A DNA stretch of 22,228 bases from UBA2588 sp002339805. Its GTDB lineage: Bacteria > Chloroflexota > Dehalococcoidia > Lucifugimonadales > UBA3495. Every line of letters begins with the position of its first letter. The stretch's first letter is position 1. Shown in pieces: positions 7,338 through 15,510 of this stretch. The position numbers were made by a program, and so were the translations under genes. The stretch is from assembly GCA_045562555.1 (NCBI GenBank), contig JBJKVO010000004.1, forward strand, positions 1 through 22,228, written 5' to 3'. The notes below the pieces were generated by a model. It saw only the letters and a list, made by a program, of their open reading frames with translations, was not told the origin of the DNA and did not search any database.

Positions 7338-8078
7338 TTACATATAACGCCCACCGCTAACGTGAACTGTTTGTCCCGTAACATAAGTGTCCTGAGGACT
7401 AGAAAATGACAGCACTACACGTGAGACATCTTCGCAAGTTCCAGGAGCATTGGCTGCCTCATCACTATATTTTGCCTGGGGTTGATCAGGTTTTCTTTGG
7501 GTATCTATGAGGCCTGGCACAATACAGTTAGCACGAATTCTCCCTGCTCCCTCGGCAGCTAGTGCCCGAGTCAGTCCAGTGAGACCGGCCTTGGCAGCAA
7601 TCACATGTGCGCGGTCTTTTGCTGGCCGGTGAGCACTCAATCCACCAATATTGACGATTGCTCCCTTACGATTTTGAGGAAGTCGCCTAAAGAGTTCTCG
7701 GGATGTTATGAAAGGCCCGGTAAGCATGATGGACATTACAGCATTCCAAGTATCAAGGGTTATATCCGTGAAAGGGCCATGAGGCCTAAATCCAGGCCCA
7801 TTTACCAAAATAGAGACAGGACCAAGCTTTTCTTCGCATTCTTGAAAAGCAGACGACACAGCATTTTCATCCGAAATATCGGCGATCAAGCCCATAGACT
7901 GCCCATTAGATTTTTCTAGCTGAGTTAATGCCGTTTTCATAACAGAGTAGTCAGAGCCACCAACGATACAGACATTTGCCCCAGCACCCTTAATGGCTTC
8001 AGCAATACTAAGACCTATGTTGCGTGTGCCCCCAACAATGAGGGCTGTTTCGCCATTCAGACTTATATTCCAGTCCAT
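7338..8078 (-). CDS. SDR-family protein with degenerate active site
   Basis: This 246-residue protein has the fold and length of FabG-like short-chain dehydrogenases. The nucleotide-binding turn is VGGTRNIG (residues 15-22), an altered TGxxxGxG with Asn in place of the central Gly. NGPG (about 93-96) replaces NNAG. Aligning to FabG, the catalytic tetrad Asn-Ser-Tyr-Lys reads Met118, Gly146, Val159 and Lys163; only Lys remains. The C-terminus (IVPGLIDT, GQTVHVSGG) is normal. Ser148 and His158 lie close to the lost positions and might compensate. It is the last gene of the tctC-to-SDR set, four bases after the MmgE/PrpD gene, so translation may be coupled. It may bind a dinucleotide or partner without ordinary dehydrogenase activity, or use different chemistry. 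Family membership is sure; activity is not. Confidence 0.88.
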   Translation of the reverse strand: MDWNISLNGETALIVGGTRNIGLSIAEAIKGAGANVCIVGGSDYSVMKTALTQLEKSNGQSMGLIADISDENAVSSAFQECEEKLGPVSILVNGPGFRPHGPFTDITLDTWNAVMSIMLTGPFITSRELFRRLPQNRKGAIVNIGGLSAHRPAKDRAHVIAAKAGLTGLTRALAAEGAGRIRANCIVPGLIDTQRKPDQPQAKYSDEAANAPGTCEDVSRVVLSFSSPQDTYVTGQTVHVSGGRYM

Positions 8079-8082
8079 ACCG

Positions 8083-9522
8083 TTAGTTCGCCAGAAGTGT
8101 TGTTAATGTCCTGATTGATTCAAGGTTTTCTAAGTCCCTTACTAGACCCACAATTTTTTCAGTGCGTGCCTTATCCCAACTGGCGAACTCTGCACAACCT
8201 CTAAATTTTTCAGCGACCTCGTCATAGCTCATTGGATTCGCTGGGCTTCCTTTGCCAAAGTCAGCACGTCCAGAAATGGTACGGCCATCTTTAAGATGAA
8301 TATCAATGATCGTTGTCATCTTATCGTAGCCTGCTGCTTCCGCTTCTGGGTGGACACCAAAATTGATGCGACTAATCATGTTTTTAACATCAGGACGATT
8401 AGTGGTCTCATCAGTAAATTCTGGTAGAGCCCCACGACGTTCTAAAAGCAGTATTGCCATACAGAATTCCATGGAAAACTTTGCTTGCAATTCATCGCTT
8501 GGGCGATGATGAATCAAAGCGTTTGGCATGTTGTGATTAGTGCCAACATCCACCGTTTCAACCTCATCTGGCTGAATATTGTATTTGAGTATGAGTTCCA
8601 ACATTTTAGTCATTCCAGGATGTGTCAATGATCCTGATGGATGAGGTTTAATGGAAACCCCAGGGTCCATGAATGTCCATGGATCTCCGAGCTTGCCCTG
8701 TAGTGCTTCGAGAGTGTAGCCACCACCATGAGCTTGAAAAAAGCCCCTGGGCGATTCCAAAATTTTATCCGTAGCGGTCCAGCCGGCTTTGGCTAGATCT
8801 GCTGCGATGACCCCCGCTTCTGCTGCTCGTCCTGCATGAAAGGGTTTTGTCATCGTTCCAAAATTTTCTCTAAGTCCTGCAGCTTGGCTTGCAGCAATCG
8901 CCAGCGCACGTGCTGTAATATCTGAATTGAGGCCGTACAGTCTTGAAACAGCAGAGGCTGAGGCAAAAACACCGCAGGTTGCTGTTGCATGAAAACCATG
9001 CTGATAATGTCTTGGTGATATAGCCTCAGCAATTTTCGTTTCTACCTCTAGTCCTAGGTTATAAGCAAGCGATAGGTCTTTCCCTGACTGATCTTGTTTT
9101 TCGGCAACAGCTAAAGCTGCGGGAAGACAGGGTGCAGTCGGATGGGTGAGTAGTCCGTAGACCCGGTCTTTTTGAACTGCTAGTTGTGTATCGTCATAAT
9201 CATCAGCATGAACACCAATGCCATTAGCAAACGCTGCAAATCGTTCTGGTACCCGAAGCTCGGTTCCAATAACTGTTGTTTCGCCATTAAGCCCTAGGTT
9301 TTGGAGATAGTTTTTTGAGATACGCCCGCTTTCAGCAACTGAGCCAGATAAAGCAAGACCAAGTCCGTCGAGTATGGATTTTTTAGAGAGATCAATTACC
9401 TCTTCAGGAATAGCCTCATAGCTTGTTTCAAGAATGAATGTAGTTACTTCCTTGGTTAGCCCTTCGCCATAACTCGATGTTATATCCGGCGTAAAAGCTT
9501 CAATATCTTTGACTGTTGCCAT
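8083..9522 (-). CDS. MmgE/PrpD family protein
   Basis: This 479-residue cytosolic enzyme belongs to the family of 2-methylcitrate dehydratase (PrpD) and cis-aconitate decarboxylase, which dehydrate or decarboxylate tricarboxylic acids without an iron-sulfur cluster. Visible family marks are HADDYDDT (105-112), HPTAP (127-131), HGFHAT (175-180), TKPFHAGRAAEAG (225-237) and KPHPSGSLTHPG. The His and Lys residues expected at the active site are therefore present. The stretch between HADDYDDT and HPTAP is longer than in PrpD itself, so this is a relative and not PrpD. AGGGAG precedes the ATG. It follows tctA after 83 bases and precedes the SDR-like gene by four. The setting with a tripartite tricarboxylate transporter suggests that it acts on the imported acid. 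The actual substrate is unknown. Confidence 0.92.
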   Translation of the reverse strand: MATVKDIEAFTPDITSSYGEGLTKEVTTFILETSYEAIPEEVIDLSKKSILDGLGLALSGSVAESGRISKNYLQNLGLNGETTVIGTELRVPERFAAFANGIGVHADDYDDTQLAVQKDRVYGLLTHPTAPCLPAALAVAEKQDQSGKDLSLAYNLGLEVETKIAEAISPRHYQHGFHATATCGVFASASAVSRLYGLNSDITARALAIAASQAAGLRENFGTMTKPFHAGRAAEAGVIAADLAKAGWTATDKILESPRGFFQAHGGGYTLEALQGKLGDPWTFMDPGVSIKPHPSGSLTHPGMTKMLELILKYNIQPDEVETVDVGTNHNMPNALIHHRPSDELQAKFSMEFCMAILLLERRGALPEFTDETTNRPDVKNMISRINFGVHPEAEAAGYDKMTTIIDIHLKDGRTISGRADFGKGSPANPMSYDEVAEKFRGCAEFASWDKARTEKIVGLVRDLENLESIRTLTTLLAN

Positions 9523-9605
9523 TAAAATTGCTCCCTATCTAGGCTTCATGTTGAGTCGTAATTCGGCCATTGTCATACAGTTTTTTACTATCGCAAAACG
9601 TTTTT

Positions 9606-11096
9606 TTATTTTTTATGAGGAAGAACCTTAGCGAGTAAAGACCGAAATTGTGCTGCTGCAAGGCTAACAACAGCTAATATGAAAAATACCATTGCAATAG
9701 GTCTTGAGAAAAAAGCGGTCCATTGTTGGTCAAAAATTATCATGGATTGTGCTAAGGATGTCTCAATAAGCCCCCCAAGAACAATTCCCATGATAATGGG
9801 TGCTGGGCCAAATCCATTTTTCTTTAAAACAAAGCCTACGAGGCCTGCAACGAGCATTATCCAAACATCCACCATGGATTGATTAAGGCCATATGCACCT
9901 ACAAAACATAGAGCAAAAACTGTAGGCCATAAGAAAGTTGAGGGGATAAGGCTAATTCGCGAAAAAACCTTTGCTCCCAACAGGCCTATAAACAGAAAAA
10001 GAATATTTGCAATGAGCATGGCAAAGAAAATCGCGTATAAAAGACCTGGTTGTTCTTCAAACAGGTATGGGCCAGGCCGCAAGCCTTGAACCTGGAGACC
10101 TCCCAGTATTACAGCAGCGGTCGCACTACCAGGTATTCCAAGTGCTAGTGTAGGCACCATGGATCCTCCTGTCGCTGCATTATTTGCTGCTTCAGGACCA
10201 GCAACGCCCTCAATTACACCTTTGCCAAATTCCTCAGGCCTGTTAGACCATCGTTTTGCTTCGTTATATCCGATCATCGCTGCCATAGTGCTACCTTCGG
10301 CAGGTAAAACTCCGACAAAAATGCCGATTCCGCTAGAGCGTAGAATGGTATTTTTTACGCGACGGAAGTCATTAAGAGAGGGAAGTTTCACAGCAGATAA
10401 AGCAATCGCAATTTTTTCTCGATTAAGTTCTTGAGCCTGATTCAGCAGTTCAGTTACTGCAAAAAGTCCGATAAGGACTGGAATGAACTGAATGCCTTCA
10501 AGAAGTTCTGGAACACCAAAAGTAAATCGTTCAACTCCAGTTGTCAGATCTATGCCTACCGTTGCAATAAGAAGACCAAGACAACCACCAATTAAGTTTT
10601 TTATTGGAGCTTCGCCGCTAATAGATGCAAGCATAGATAGTGCAAATACACCCAGAGCAAAGTATTCAGGTGGACCAAAGCTATACGCTATTCTGGCAAG
10701 AAGAGGTGCTGCAAAAAGTAGTACCAATAAGCTAAATATCCCCCCGCTTACTGAAGAAACTGCTGCTATTCCTAGGGCACGGCCGGCTTCGCCCTTTAAT
10801 GCCATAGGGTAGCCATCAAATGCGGTTGCTACTGCTGGGGGTGCACCTGGGGCATTGATTAAAATAGCGGTTATTGATCCTCCAAATGTTCCAGCGCAAT
10901 AAAGCGCAGAGAGAAGAGCAATTGCTGGGATGGGATCAAGATAGAGAGAGAAGGGTAATAGAAGCGCTACGCCCATAGAAGACGATAGGCCAGGTAATGC
11001 GCCAATAATTACGCCGATTAGCGTACCCGCGATAATTAAACCGATCACAATTGGATCGGTCAGAATTGGTAATGCGTACTCGAGACCAATATCCAT
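9606..11096 (-). CDS. tctA: Tripartite tricarboxylate transporter large membrane subunit TctA
   Basis: This 496-residue polytopic inner-membrane protein is the large permease subunit of a TTT system (TctABC type), which takes up carboxylates delivered by a periplasmic binding protein, usually driven by an ion gradient. Typical TctA marks are GALPGLSSSMGVALLLPFS (about 33-51), YCAGTFGGSITAILINAPGAPP (given here as two adjoining motifs, GTFGG and NAPGAPP), a TAFDGYPMALKGEAGRALG segment, and FGPPEYFALG near 140. A later repeat holds GVLPAEGSTMAAMIGYNEAKR and TGGSMVPTLALGIPGS. About ten or more hydrophobic segments are seen, and the length is normal. It lies five bases after tctB, so translational coupling is likely. 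Confidence 0.93.
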   Translation of the reverse strand: MDIGLEYALPILTDPIVIGLIIAGTLIGVIIGALPGLSSSMGVALLLPFSLYLDPIPAIALLSALYCAGTFGGSITAILINAPGAPPAVATAFDGYPMALKGEAGRALGIAAVSSVSGGIFSLLVLLFAAPLLARIAYSFGPPEYFALGVFALSMLASISGEAPIKNLIGGCLGLLIATVGIDLTTGVERFTFGVPELLEGIQFIPVLIGLFAVTELLNQAQELNREKIAIALSAVKLPSLNDFRRVKNTILRSSGIGIFVGVLPAEGSTMAAMIGYNEAKRWSNRPEEFGKGVIEGVAGPEAANNAATGGSMVPTLALGIPGSATAAVILGGLQVQGLRPGPYLFEEQPGLLYAIFFAMLIANILFLFIGLLGAKVFSRISLIPSTFLWPTVFALCFVGAYGLNQSMVDVWIMLVAGLVGFVLKKNGFGPAPIIMGIVLGGLIETSLAQSMIIFDQQWTAFFSRPIAMVFFILAVVSLAAAQFRSLLAKVLPHKK

Positions 11097-11101
11097 GCTA
11101 T

Positions 11102-11557
11102 TTACATCACCGCTTCCAGCATACGCCCAGCTGGGAACCGCACATCTAAACCTAATGTGAAGACAACATAAATGCTAATTGGCAAGAAAACTGCAAGTGC
11201 CGCTATTAGTTTATAGCGACGTTCGCCCCAAGCGAGAGGTAACACCATTGCTATAACAGCAAGAGTAATTAGTGTGCCAAGAAAATATGCCAGTATGCCC
11301 GCGGATATGATTATTCCAACTGTTTTCCAGAAGGAAGCTGGGAGAAATTCGGCAGACTTAGGTTTACGTCCTATGCCCGTGAAAATCAAAATAATACTTA
11401 ACAATGCCATGATGAAAAGCACTAAACGCGGGAAAAAAGTAGGCGGCACGTTTTGAGATAACATTGCAGATACCTCACTAAAACTAGTGGTTAGCCAGTA
11501 TGCAATTGCACAAAAGCCTATTAATATTATTCCCGCAATAGTGTTTTCGTGCTTCAT
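11102..11557 (-). CDS. tctB: Tripartite tricarboxylate transporter small membrane subunit TctB
   Basis: This 151-residue protein has four hydrophobic segments (about residues 7-27, 40-60, 75-105 and 112-140), the layout of TctB, the small membrane partner of TctA. Sequence conservation in this family is low, so the call rests on size, topology and position between tctC and tctA, with gaps of 18 and five bases. It should sit in the inner membrane in complex with TctA; its exact mechanistic role is not settled for the family. Confidence 0.88.
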   Translation of the reverse strand: MKHENTIAGIILIGFCAIAYWLTTSFSEVSAMLSQNVPPTFFPRLVLFIMALLSIILIFTGIGRKPKSAEFLPASFWKTVGIIISAGILAYFLGTLITLAVIAMVLPLAWGERRYKLIAALAVFLPISIYVVFTLGLDVRFPAGRMLEAVM

Positions 11558-11575
11558 AATGGAATTAGAGGGTAT

Positions 11576-12562
11576 TTACTCGTCTTGAATGATTCCAAGG
11601 GAAATCATAGCATCACGGGCATCGCTATATAGACGACGAACCTGGTTGTCCCAGGCTTCTCGGTCAGCAATGCTGCTTGAATCAAGTCCGGAACCTTGAA
11701 GATAAGACTGAAAATCTGGCTGCTGCATACCTTCAAGCATTCCTCGTTCAAGGGTGTCAATACGATCTTCAGGTGTTCCTTTAAGCACAAGGTATCCGCG
11801 CACAGTGGAAAAAACTACGTCATAGCCAAGTTCTACTGTTGTTGGTACATCACTGATAACCGGGATTCTTTCTTCTGACATAACAGCAAGCGCTCGGAAA
11901 TCACCGCGCGTAAGCTGATCCAAAGCTTCGGTAAGATTCAGTCCCGCAGCATCAACACTTCCGCCCATAAGGTTTGTTACGATTTCACCACCACCTGCAA
12001 ATGGCACTACGCTCAATTGGGTTTCTGCTTTTTGAGCTAGGATTGCACCGGCCACATGATCTACTCCTCCAATCTGGGTAGTACCCCACTTAATTGGTTG
12101 ATTACGTCCCTCTACTATCAAGTCTTCCAAGCTTTGTAGTTGACTGTCGTTCCTGACCATGACGACTATAGGGTCATCAGTTGCACGGGCCACGCCTACC
12201 AGATCATCAATTGACAATGGTCCCTGGCCCCTAGCTATAGCGAAAAGGTGCGTAGGTGTAATTGCAAGTACCGTATGACCATCGCGTGGACGGTTATTTA
12301 CATAAGTCATTGCCACGACGCCCCCGCCACCAGTTCTAGGAAGCACGCTCATATTAGTATCTAAAGCTTGCCGAGTTCCTCGTAAAACAGCACGAGCTGT
12401 CGCATCCGTACCTCCACCTGGTGAAGTATGGGTAACAACATCAATGGGGCGTAGAGGATAAACTTCCTGGGCTACAACAGCTGATCCAATGGACCAGCCC
12501 ATGATGGTAGCAGCTAGTACTGCTATTATTTTTAAATGTCTATTCAACTGATTAACCTTCAT
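11576..12562 (-). CDS. tctC: Tripartite tricarboxylate transporter binding protein TctC
   Basis: This 328-residue protein has a signal peptide ending AVVAQ (about residues 1-32), then YPLRPIDVVTHTSPGGGTDATAR, whose SPGGGTD turn is the ligand-loop signature of TctC/Bug-type solute binding proteins. RTGGGGVVAMTYVNNRPRDGHT and a KWGTTQIGGVDHVAG region fit the same two-lobed fold. It works in the periplasm, capturing a carboxylate and handing it to TctA/TctB. TctC-like genes are often found alone, but here the full transporter is present, so the protein probably serves this operon. It is the first gene of the five-gene set. The sequence before its ATG shows no strong ribosome binding site. The M20 peptidase gene diverges from it. 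The ligand cannot be read from the sequence. Confidence 0.92.
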   Translation of the reverse strand: MKVNQLNRHLKIIAVLAATIMGWSIGSAVVAQEVYPLRPIDVVTHTSPGGGTDATARAVLRGTRQALDTNMSVLPRTGGGGVVAMTYVNNRPRDGHTVLAITPTHLFAIARGQGPLSIDDLVGVARATDDPIVVMVRNDSQLQSLEDLIVEGRNQPIKWGTTQIGGVDHVAGAILAQKAETQLSVVPFAGGGEIVTNLMGGSVDAAGLNLTEALDQLTRGDFRALAVMSEERIPVISDVPTTVELGYDVVFSTVRGYLVLKGTPEDRIDTLERGMLEGMQQPDFQSYLQGSGLDSSSIADREAWDNQVRRLYSDARDAMISLGIIQDE

Positions 12563-12598
12563 ATAGCTAACTTTAGCACGGTGATCTTGCGAGGGGTT

Positions 12599-12604
12599 TA
12601 TACT
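12599..12604 (+). promoter_or_regulatory. Possible -10 element for the M20 peptidase gene
   Basis: TATACT lies in the short divergent gap between tctC and the M20 gene. Transcription from it would begin near 12611, which fits translation from the ATG at 12629 and not from 12611. No convincing -35 element is seen at standard spacing, so the call is tentative. Confidence 0.3.
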
Positions 12605-12628
12605 ACATAGATGAACATAGGGGGCATC

Positions 12629-14032
12629 ATGAGACGATTTTTTATCATTTTTTTAATCGGCTGGCCGGTCCTTTCTCAATCACAAGATCGATATCTTGTG
12701 GATTGGGAGACTGTTGGTAATGAAGCATTAATCCATTTTACAGAACTACTTCGGATAAATACTACTAACCCACCAGGCAATGAAACCGCCGTAGCAAATT
12801 ATCTTCGTAATGCTCTTGCGAGGGATGAAATTGAAGGGCGGCTTTATGCGCTTGAGCCTGGTCGCGATAACCTGGTCGCGCGAGTTACAGGTAATGGTTC
12901 AAAGTTACCTATTCTTATTATGGGCCATACAGACGTAGTAGGTGTTCAGAGAGAAAACTGGTCTGTTGAACCGTTTGATGCGGTAAGACGTGATGGGTAT
13001 ATCTATGGGCGTGGTTCACTTGACGACAAAGATAGCGTTACGGCAGGTTTGATGTTGCTATTGATGCTAAAGCGTTATCAGGTTGAACTAGACCGTGATG
13101 TCATTTTTCTTGCCGAAGCTGGGGAAGAGGGGACACCTCATGTTGGCATTGATTTTATGGTTAATGAGCATTGGAATGAGATAGATTCCCAGTATTGTCT
13201 TGCAGAGGGTGGGGGTGCTGTAGCACGTGATGGTGAGGTGCGCTATGTGTCAATCGCAACCGCTGAAAAGTTTCCAATGCGTGTGCAGCTTGTAGCTCAT
13301 GGTACTGCAGGACATGGTTCAGCACCCCGGGTAGATAATGCGATTGCCGCACTTTCTGCCGCAGTTGCAAAACTTGCTGCATGGCAACCGCCAATGCGAT
13401 TAAACGATACAACCGAAGCTTATTTTGAACGCCTTGCCACTATAAGCCCAGAGGAAGATGCCATAAGGTATAGGGGAATATTAGATCCTGATCAGCAGGC
13501 TCGGGTTCAGCAGTACTTTGCGTTGAATGATCCACGACACTATTCCATTTTAAGAACTGGTATCAGTCCAACCATTATTAGTGGCGGTTTTCGTAGAAAT
13601 GTTATACCGACCCAGGCAGAAGCTACGCTAGATATCAGAGCTTTGCCTGATGAAAACCCAGAAGACTTTTATGATGACATGGCTGCTGTTATCAATAACC
13701 CAAACGTAGAGATTATTCCTGAGGGAATCTATCGGCCACCAGGCGAACCATCGTCAATAGACAATGAAATGTTTCAGATGATTGAGTCAGTTAATAACAG
13801 GCTCTTCCCCCAGGCTATTACACTTCCCACTATGATGGCAGGTTCTACAGATAAAGCTCAAATGCGTGCCGCAGGTGTGCCATGTTATGGTTTTGGGCCT
13901 GTCTTGAATGAAGAAGACCTAGCCGCCGGTGGTGGCGCTCACGGGGATGATGAGAGAATTCCAGAGGACTCCTTGCTTCAGATGATTCAGTTTCTCTGGT
14001 ACACGATCATCGGTATTGCAGCAACACCCTAG
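12629..14032 (+). CDS. Exported M20-family metallopeptidase
   Basis: This is a di-zinc M20/M25/M40 hydrolase that should cleave a peptide or acyl-amino acid outside the cytosol. I chose the ATG at 12629 (467 residues) because AGGGGG at 12619-12624 precedes it; an in-frame ATG at 12611 would add six residues. A short signal peptide (about residues 1-19, RRFFIIFLIGWPVLSQSQ) follows. Metal and catalytic marks are GHTDVV (near 99-104), GRGSLDDKD (near 127-135), AEAGEEG (near 162-168), LAEGGG (near 191-196) and GGGAHGDDERIP near the C-terminus. Between them lies the lid domain with AHGTAGHGSAPR. Length and order match M20 dipeptidase-like members. It diverges from the tctC operon and may share its regulation; a CDGSH gene follows 62 bases on. 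Confidence 0.9.
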   Translation: MRRFFIIFLIGWPVLSQSQDRYLVDWETVGNEALIHFTELLRINTTNPPGNETAVANYLRNALARDEIEGRLYALEPGRDNLVARVTGNGSKLPILIMGHTDVVGVQRENWSVEPFDAVRRDGYIYGRGSLDDKDSVTAGLMLLLMLKRYQVELDRDVIFLAEAGEEGTPHVGIDFMVNEHWNEIDSQYCLAEGGGAVARDGEVRYVSIATAEKFPMRVQLVAHGTAGHGSAPRVDNAIAALSAAVAKLAAWQPPMRLNDTTEAYFERLATISPEEDAIRYRGILDPDQQARVQQYFALNDPRHYSILRTGISPTIISGGFRRNVIPTQAEATLDIRALPDENPEDFYDDMAAVINNPNVEIIPEGIYRPPGEPSSIDNEMFQMIESVNNRLFPQAITLPTMMAGSTDKAQMRAAGVPCYGFGPVLNEEDLAAGGGAHGDDERIPEDSLLQMIQFLWYTIIGIAATP

Positions 14033-14094
14033 ATTTGCTTAGTTTAGATAACAGCAAGCAGTTAATGTTTAACCAAAAATAAGTAAGGAATTAA

Positions 14095-14331
14095 ATGCAA
14101 AAGCCCGAGATATTTTCAAAAGCTCCTTTTATGGTGGATATAGATGCAGGCACCTTCTATTGGTGCACTTGCGGTAAGTCTGACAATCAACCCTTTTGTG
14201 ATGGATCTCATAAGGGTACCGAATTTAAGCCTCAGGCCTTTACTATCGAAAAGAAGAGGCGCGTGGCTTTGTGTAATTGTAAACACACTGAAAACAGTCC
14301 TTTTTGTGATGGCACTCATAAACGCTTATAG
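14095..14331 (+). CDS. CDGSH iron-sulfur domain protein with two motifs
   Basis: This 78-residue protein contains two complete CDGSH motifs. The first uses Cys24, Cys26, Cys35 and His39 (CTCGKSDNQPFCDGSH), the second Cys60, Cys62, Cys71 and His75 (CNCKHTENSPFCDGTH). Each should hold one 2Fe-2S cluster with three Cys and one His ligands. The double arrangement is like the Miner2/CISD3 type, which works as a single chain, in contrast to mitoNEET, which needs a dimer for two clusters. There is no signal peptide, so it should be cytosolic. The role may be electron or cluster transfer; a partner is not evident. AAGTAAGGAA upstream gives a usable ribosome binding site. It is convergent with ychF; the 76 bases between hold no clear terminator. 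Confidence 0.92.
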   Translation: MQKPEIFSKAPFMVDIDAGTFYWCTCGKSDNQPFCDGSHKGTEFKPQAFTIEKKRRVALCNCKHTENSPFCDGTHKRL

Positions 14332-14407
14332 GTTCAAGAATTTTTTTAGTCTTGTTTATAAAATAAACTTTGGTTGCAATAATTATTGATAATTTAGATA
14401 GATAGAT

Positions 14408-15499
14408 TTAAACATTGAATCGAAAGTGAACAACATCACCTTCTAATAAAATGTAATCCTTACCTTCTAGCCGCATTTCTCCGGTTTTCTTCGCGCCATG
14501 TTCGCCTTGTTGTTCAATAAATGTTTCAAAAGAGATGACTTCAGCTCGTATAAAGCCCCTTTGGAAATCTGTATGAATTTCTCCTGCAGCATCGTATGCA
14601 CTAGAACCTTTACGGATTGTCCAGGCTCTCACCTCCTGTGGACCTGCTGTATAGAAAGTTTGCAGTTTAAGTAAGGTGTATGCGGCTCTTATCATTCTAT
14701 TGAGCCCAGGCTCTTTTAAATTGATTTCTTCAAGGAATGCGTTTTGTTCATCTTTTGGTAGTTGTACGAGTTCTGCTTCAAACGCCGCACTAATGATGAC
14801 AACCGGGACATCTTCTTGTTCGGCTAGGTCGTGCACTAATTTAAGATAAGGATTATTTTGTGACCCTGTTTCATCTAAATTAGCCACATACATCAGTGGT
14901 TTTGCGGTAATGAGTTGCAGGGTCTTAAGAGATTTTGCTTCGTTTATTTCTAGAGTGAGCTCTCTTACAGGCCGCCCTTTTTCAAGCCATATTAATACTC
15001 GTTTCAGAAGATCTCGCCAAGTTAGCGCGTCTTTTTCATTGGTTTTAGCTTGCCGGTCAGCTTTTTCAAAGCTTTTTTGAACGGTTTCTAAATCGGCAAG
15101 GAGTAATTCTGTATTAATAATTTCAATATCGTTAATGGGGTCAAGTGTTCCAGAGACATGAGAAATGTTTTCATCAACAAAGCAGCGCACCAAGTGTGCG
15201 ATCGCATCTGTTTCTCGAATATGGGCTAGAAATTGATTTCCAAGGCCCTCTCCCTTGGATGCGCCCTCAACAAGTCCAGCTATATCTACGAATTCAATAA
15301 TAGTTTGTACTGTATTTTTGGGATTAACGATTTTTGCAATTGCTTCGAGCTTTTCATCAGGGACAGTAACTACCCCGACATTCGGATCAATGGTGCAGAA
15401 AGGGTAGTTTTCAGCTGGAATTTCAGCAGCTGTTAAGGCATTGAAAAGGGTTGATTTCCCAACATTTGGTAGTCCTACGATGCCACATTTAATATCCAC
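14408..15499 (-). CDS. ychF: Ribosome-associated ATPase YchF (OLA1 family)
   Basis: This 363-residue protein is the universally conserved YchF, an Obg-related P-loop NTPase that prefers ATP and associates with ribosomes and stress responses. Visible motifs are the P-loop GLPNVGKST (9-17), DIAG (72-75) followed by a Gly-rich GASKGEGLGNQFL segment, and NLDE (207-210). The last is the N-x-x-E form that replaces the GTPase NKxD and underlies ATP preference. The C-terminal TGS domain (about 280-363) begins with TFYTAGPQEVRAW and ends FRFNV. Length equals the E. coli protein. It lies 11 bases after pth on the same strand, the standard gammaproteobacterial arrangement, so the two are probably co-transcribed. 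Confidence 0.97.
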   Translation of the reverse strand: MDIKCGIVGLPNVGKSTLFNALTAAEIPAENYPFCTIDPNVGVVTVPDEKLEAIAKIVNPKNTVQTIIEFVDIAGLVEGASKGEGLGNQFLAHIRETDAIAHLVRCFVDENISHVSGTLDPINDIEIINTELLLADLETVQKSFEKADRQAKTNEKDALTWRDLLKRVLIWLEKGRPVRELTLEINEAKSLKTLQLITAKPLMYVANLDETGSQNNPYLKLVHDLAEQEDVPVVIISAAFEAELVQLPKDEQNAFLEEINLKEPGLNRMIRAAYTLLKLQTFYTAGPQEVRAWTIRKGSSAYDAAGEIHTDFQRGFIRAEVISFETFIEQQGEHGAKKTGEMRLEGKDYILLEGDVVHFRFNV

Positions 15500-15510
15500 A
15501 GGAAGAGCCT

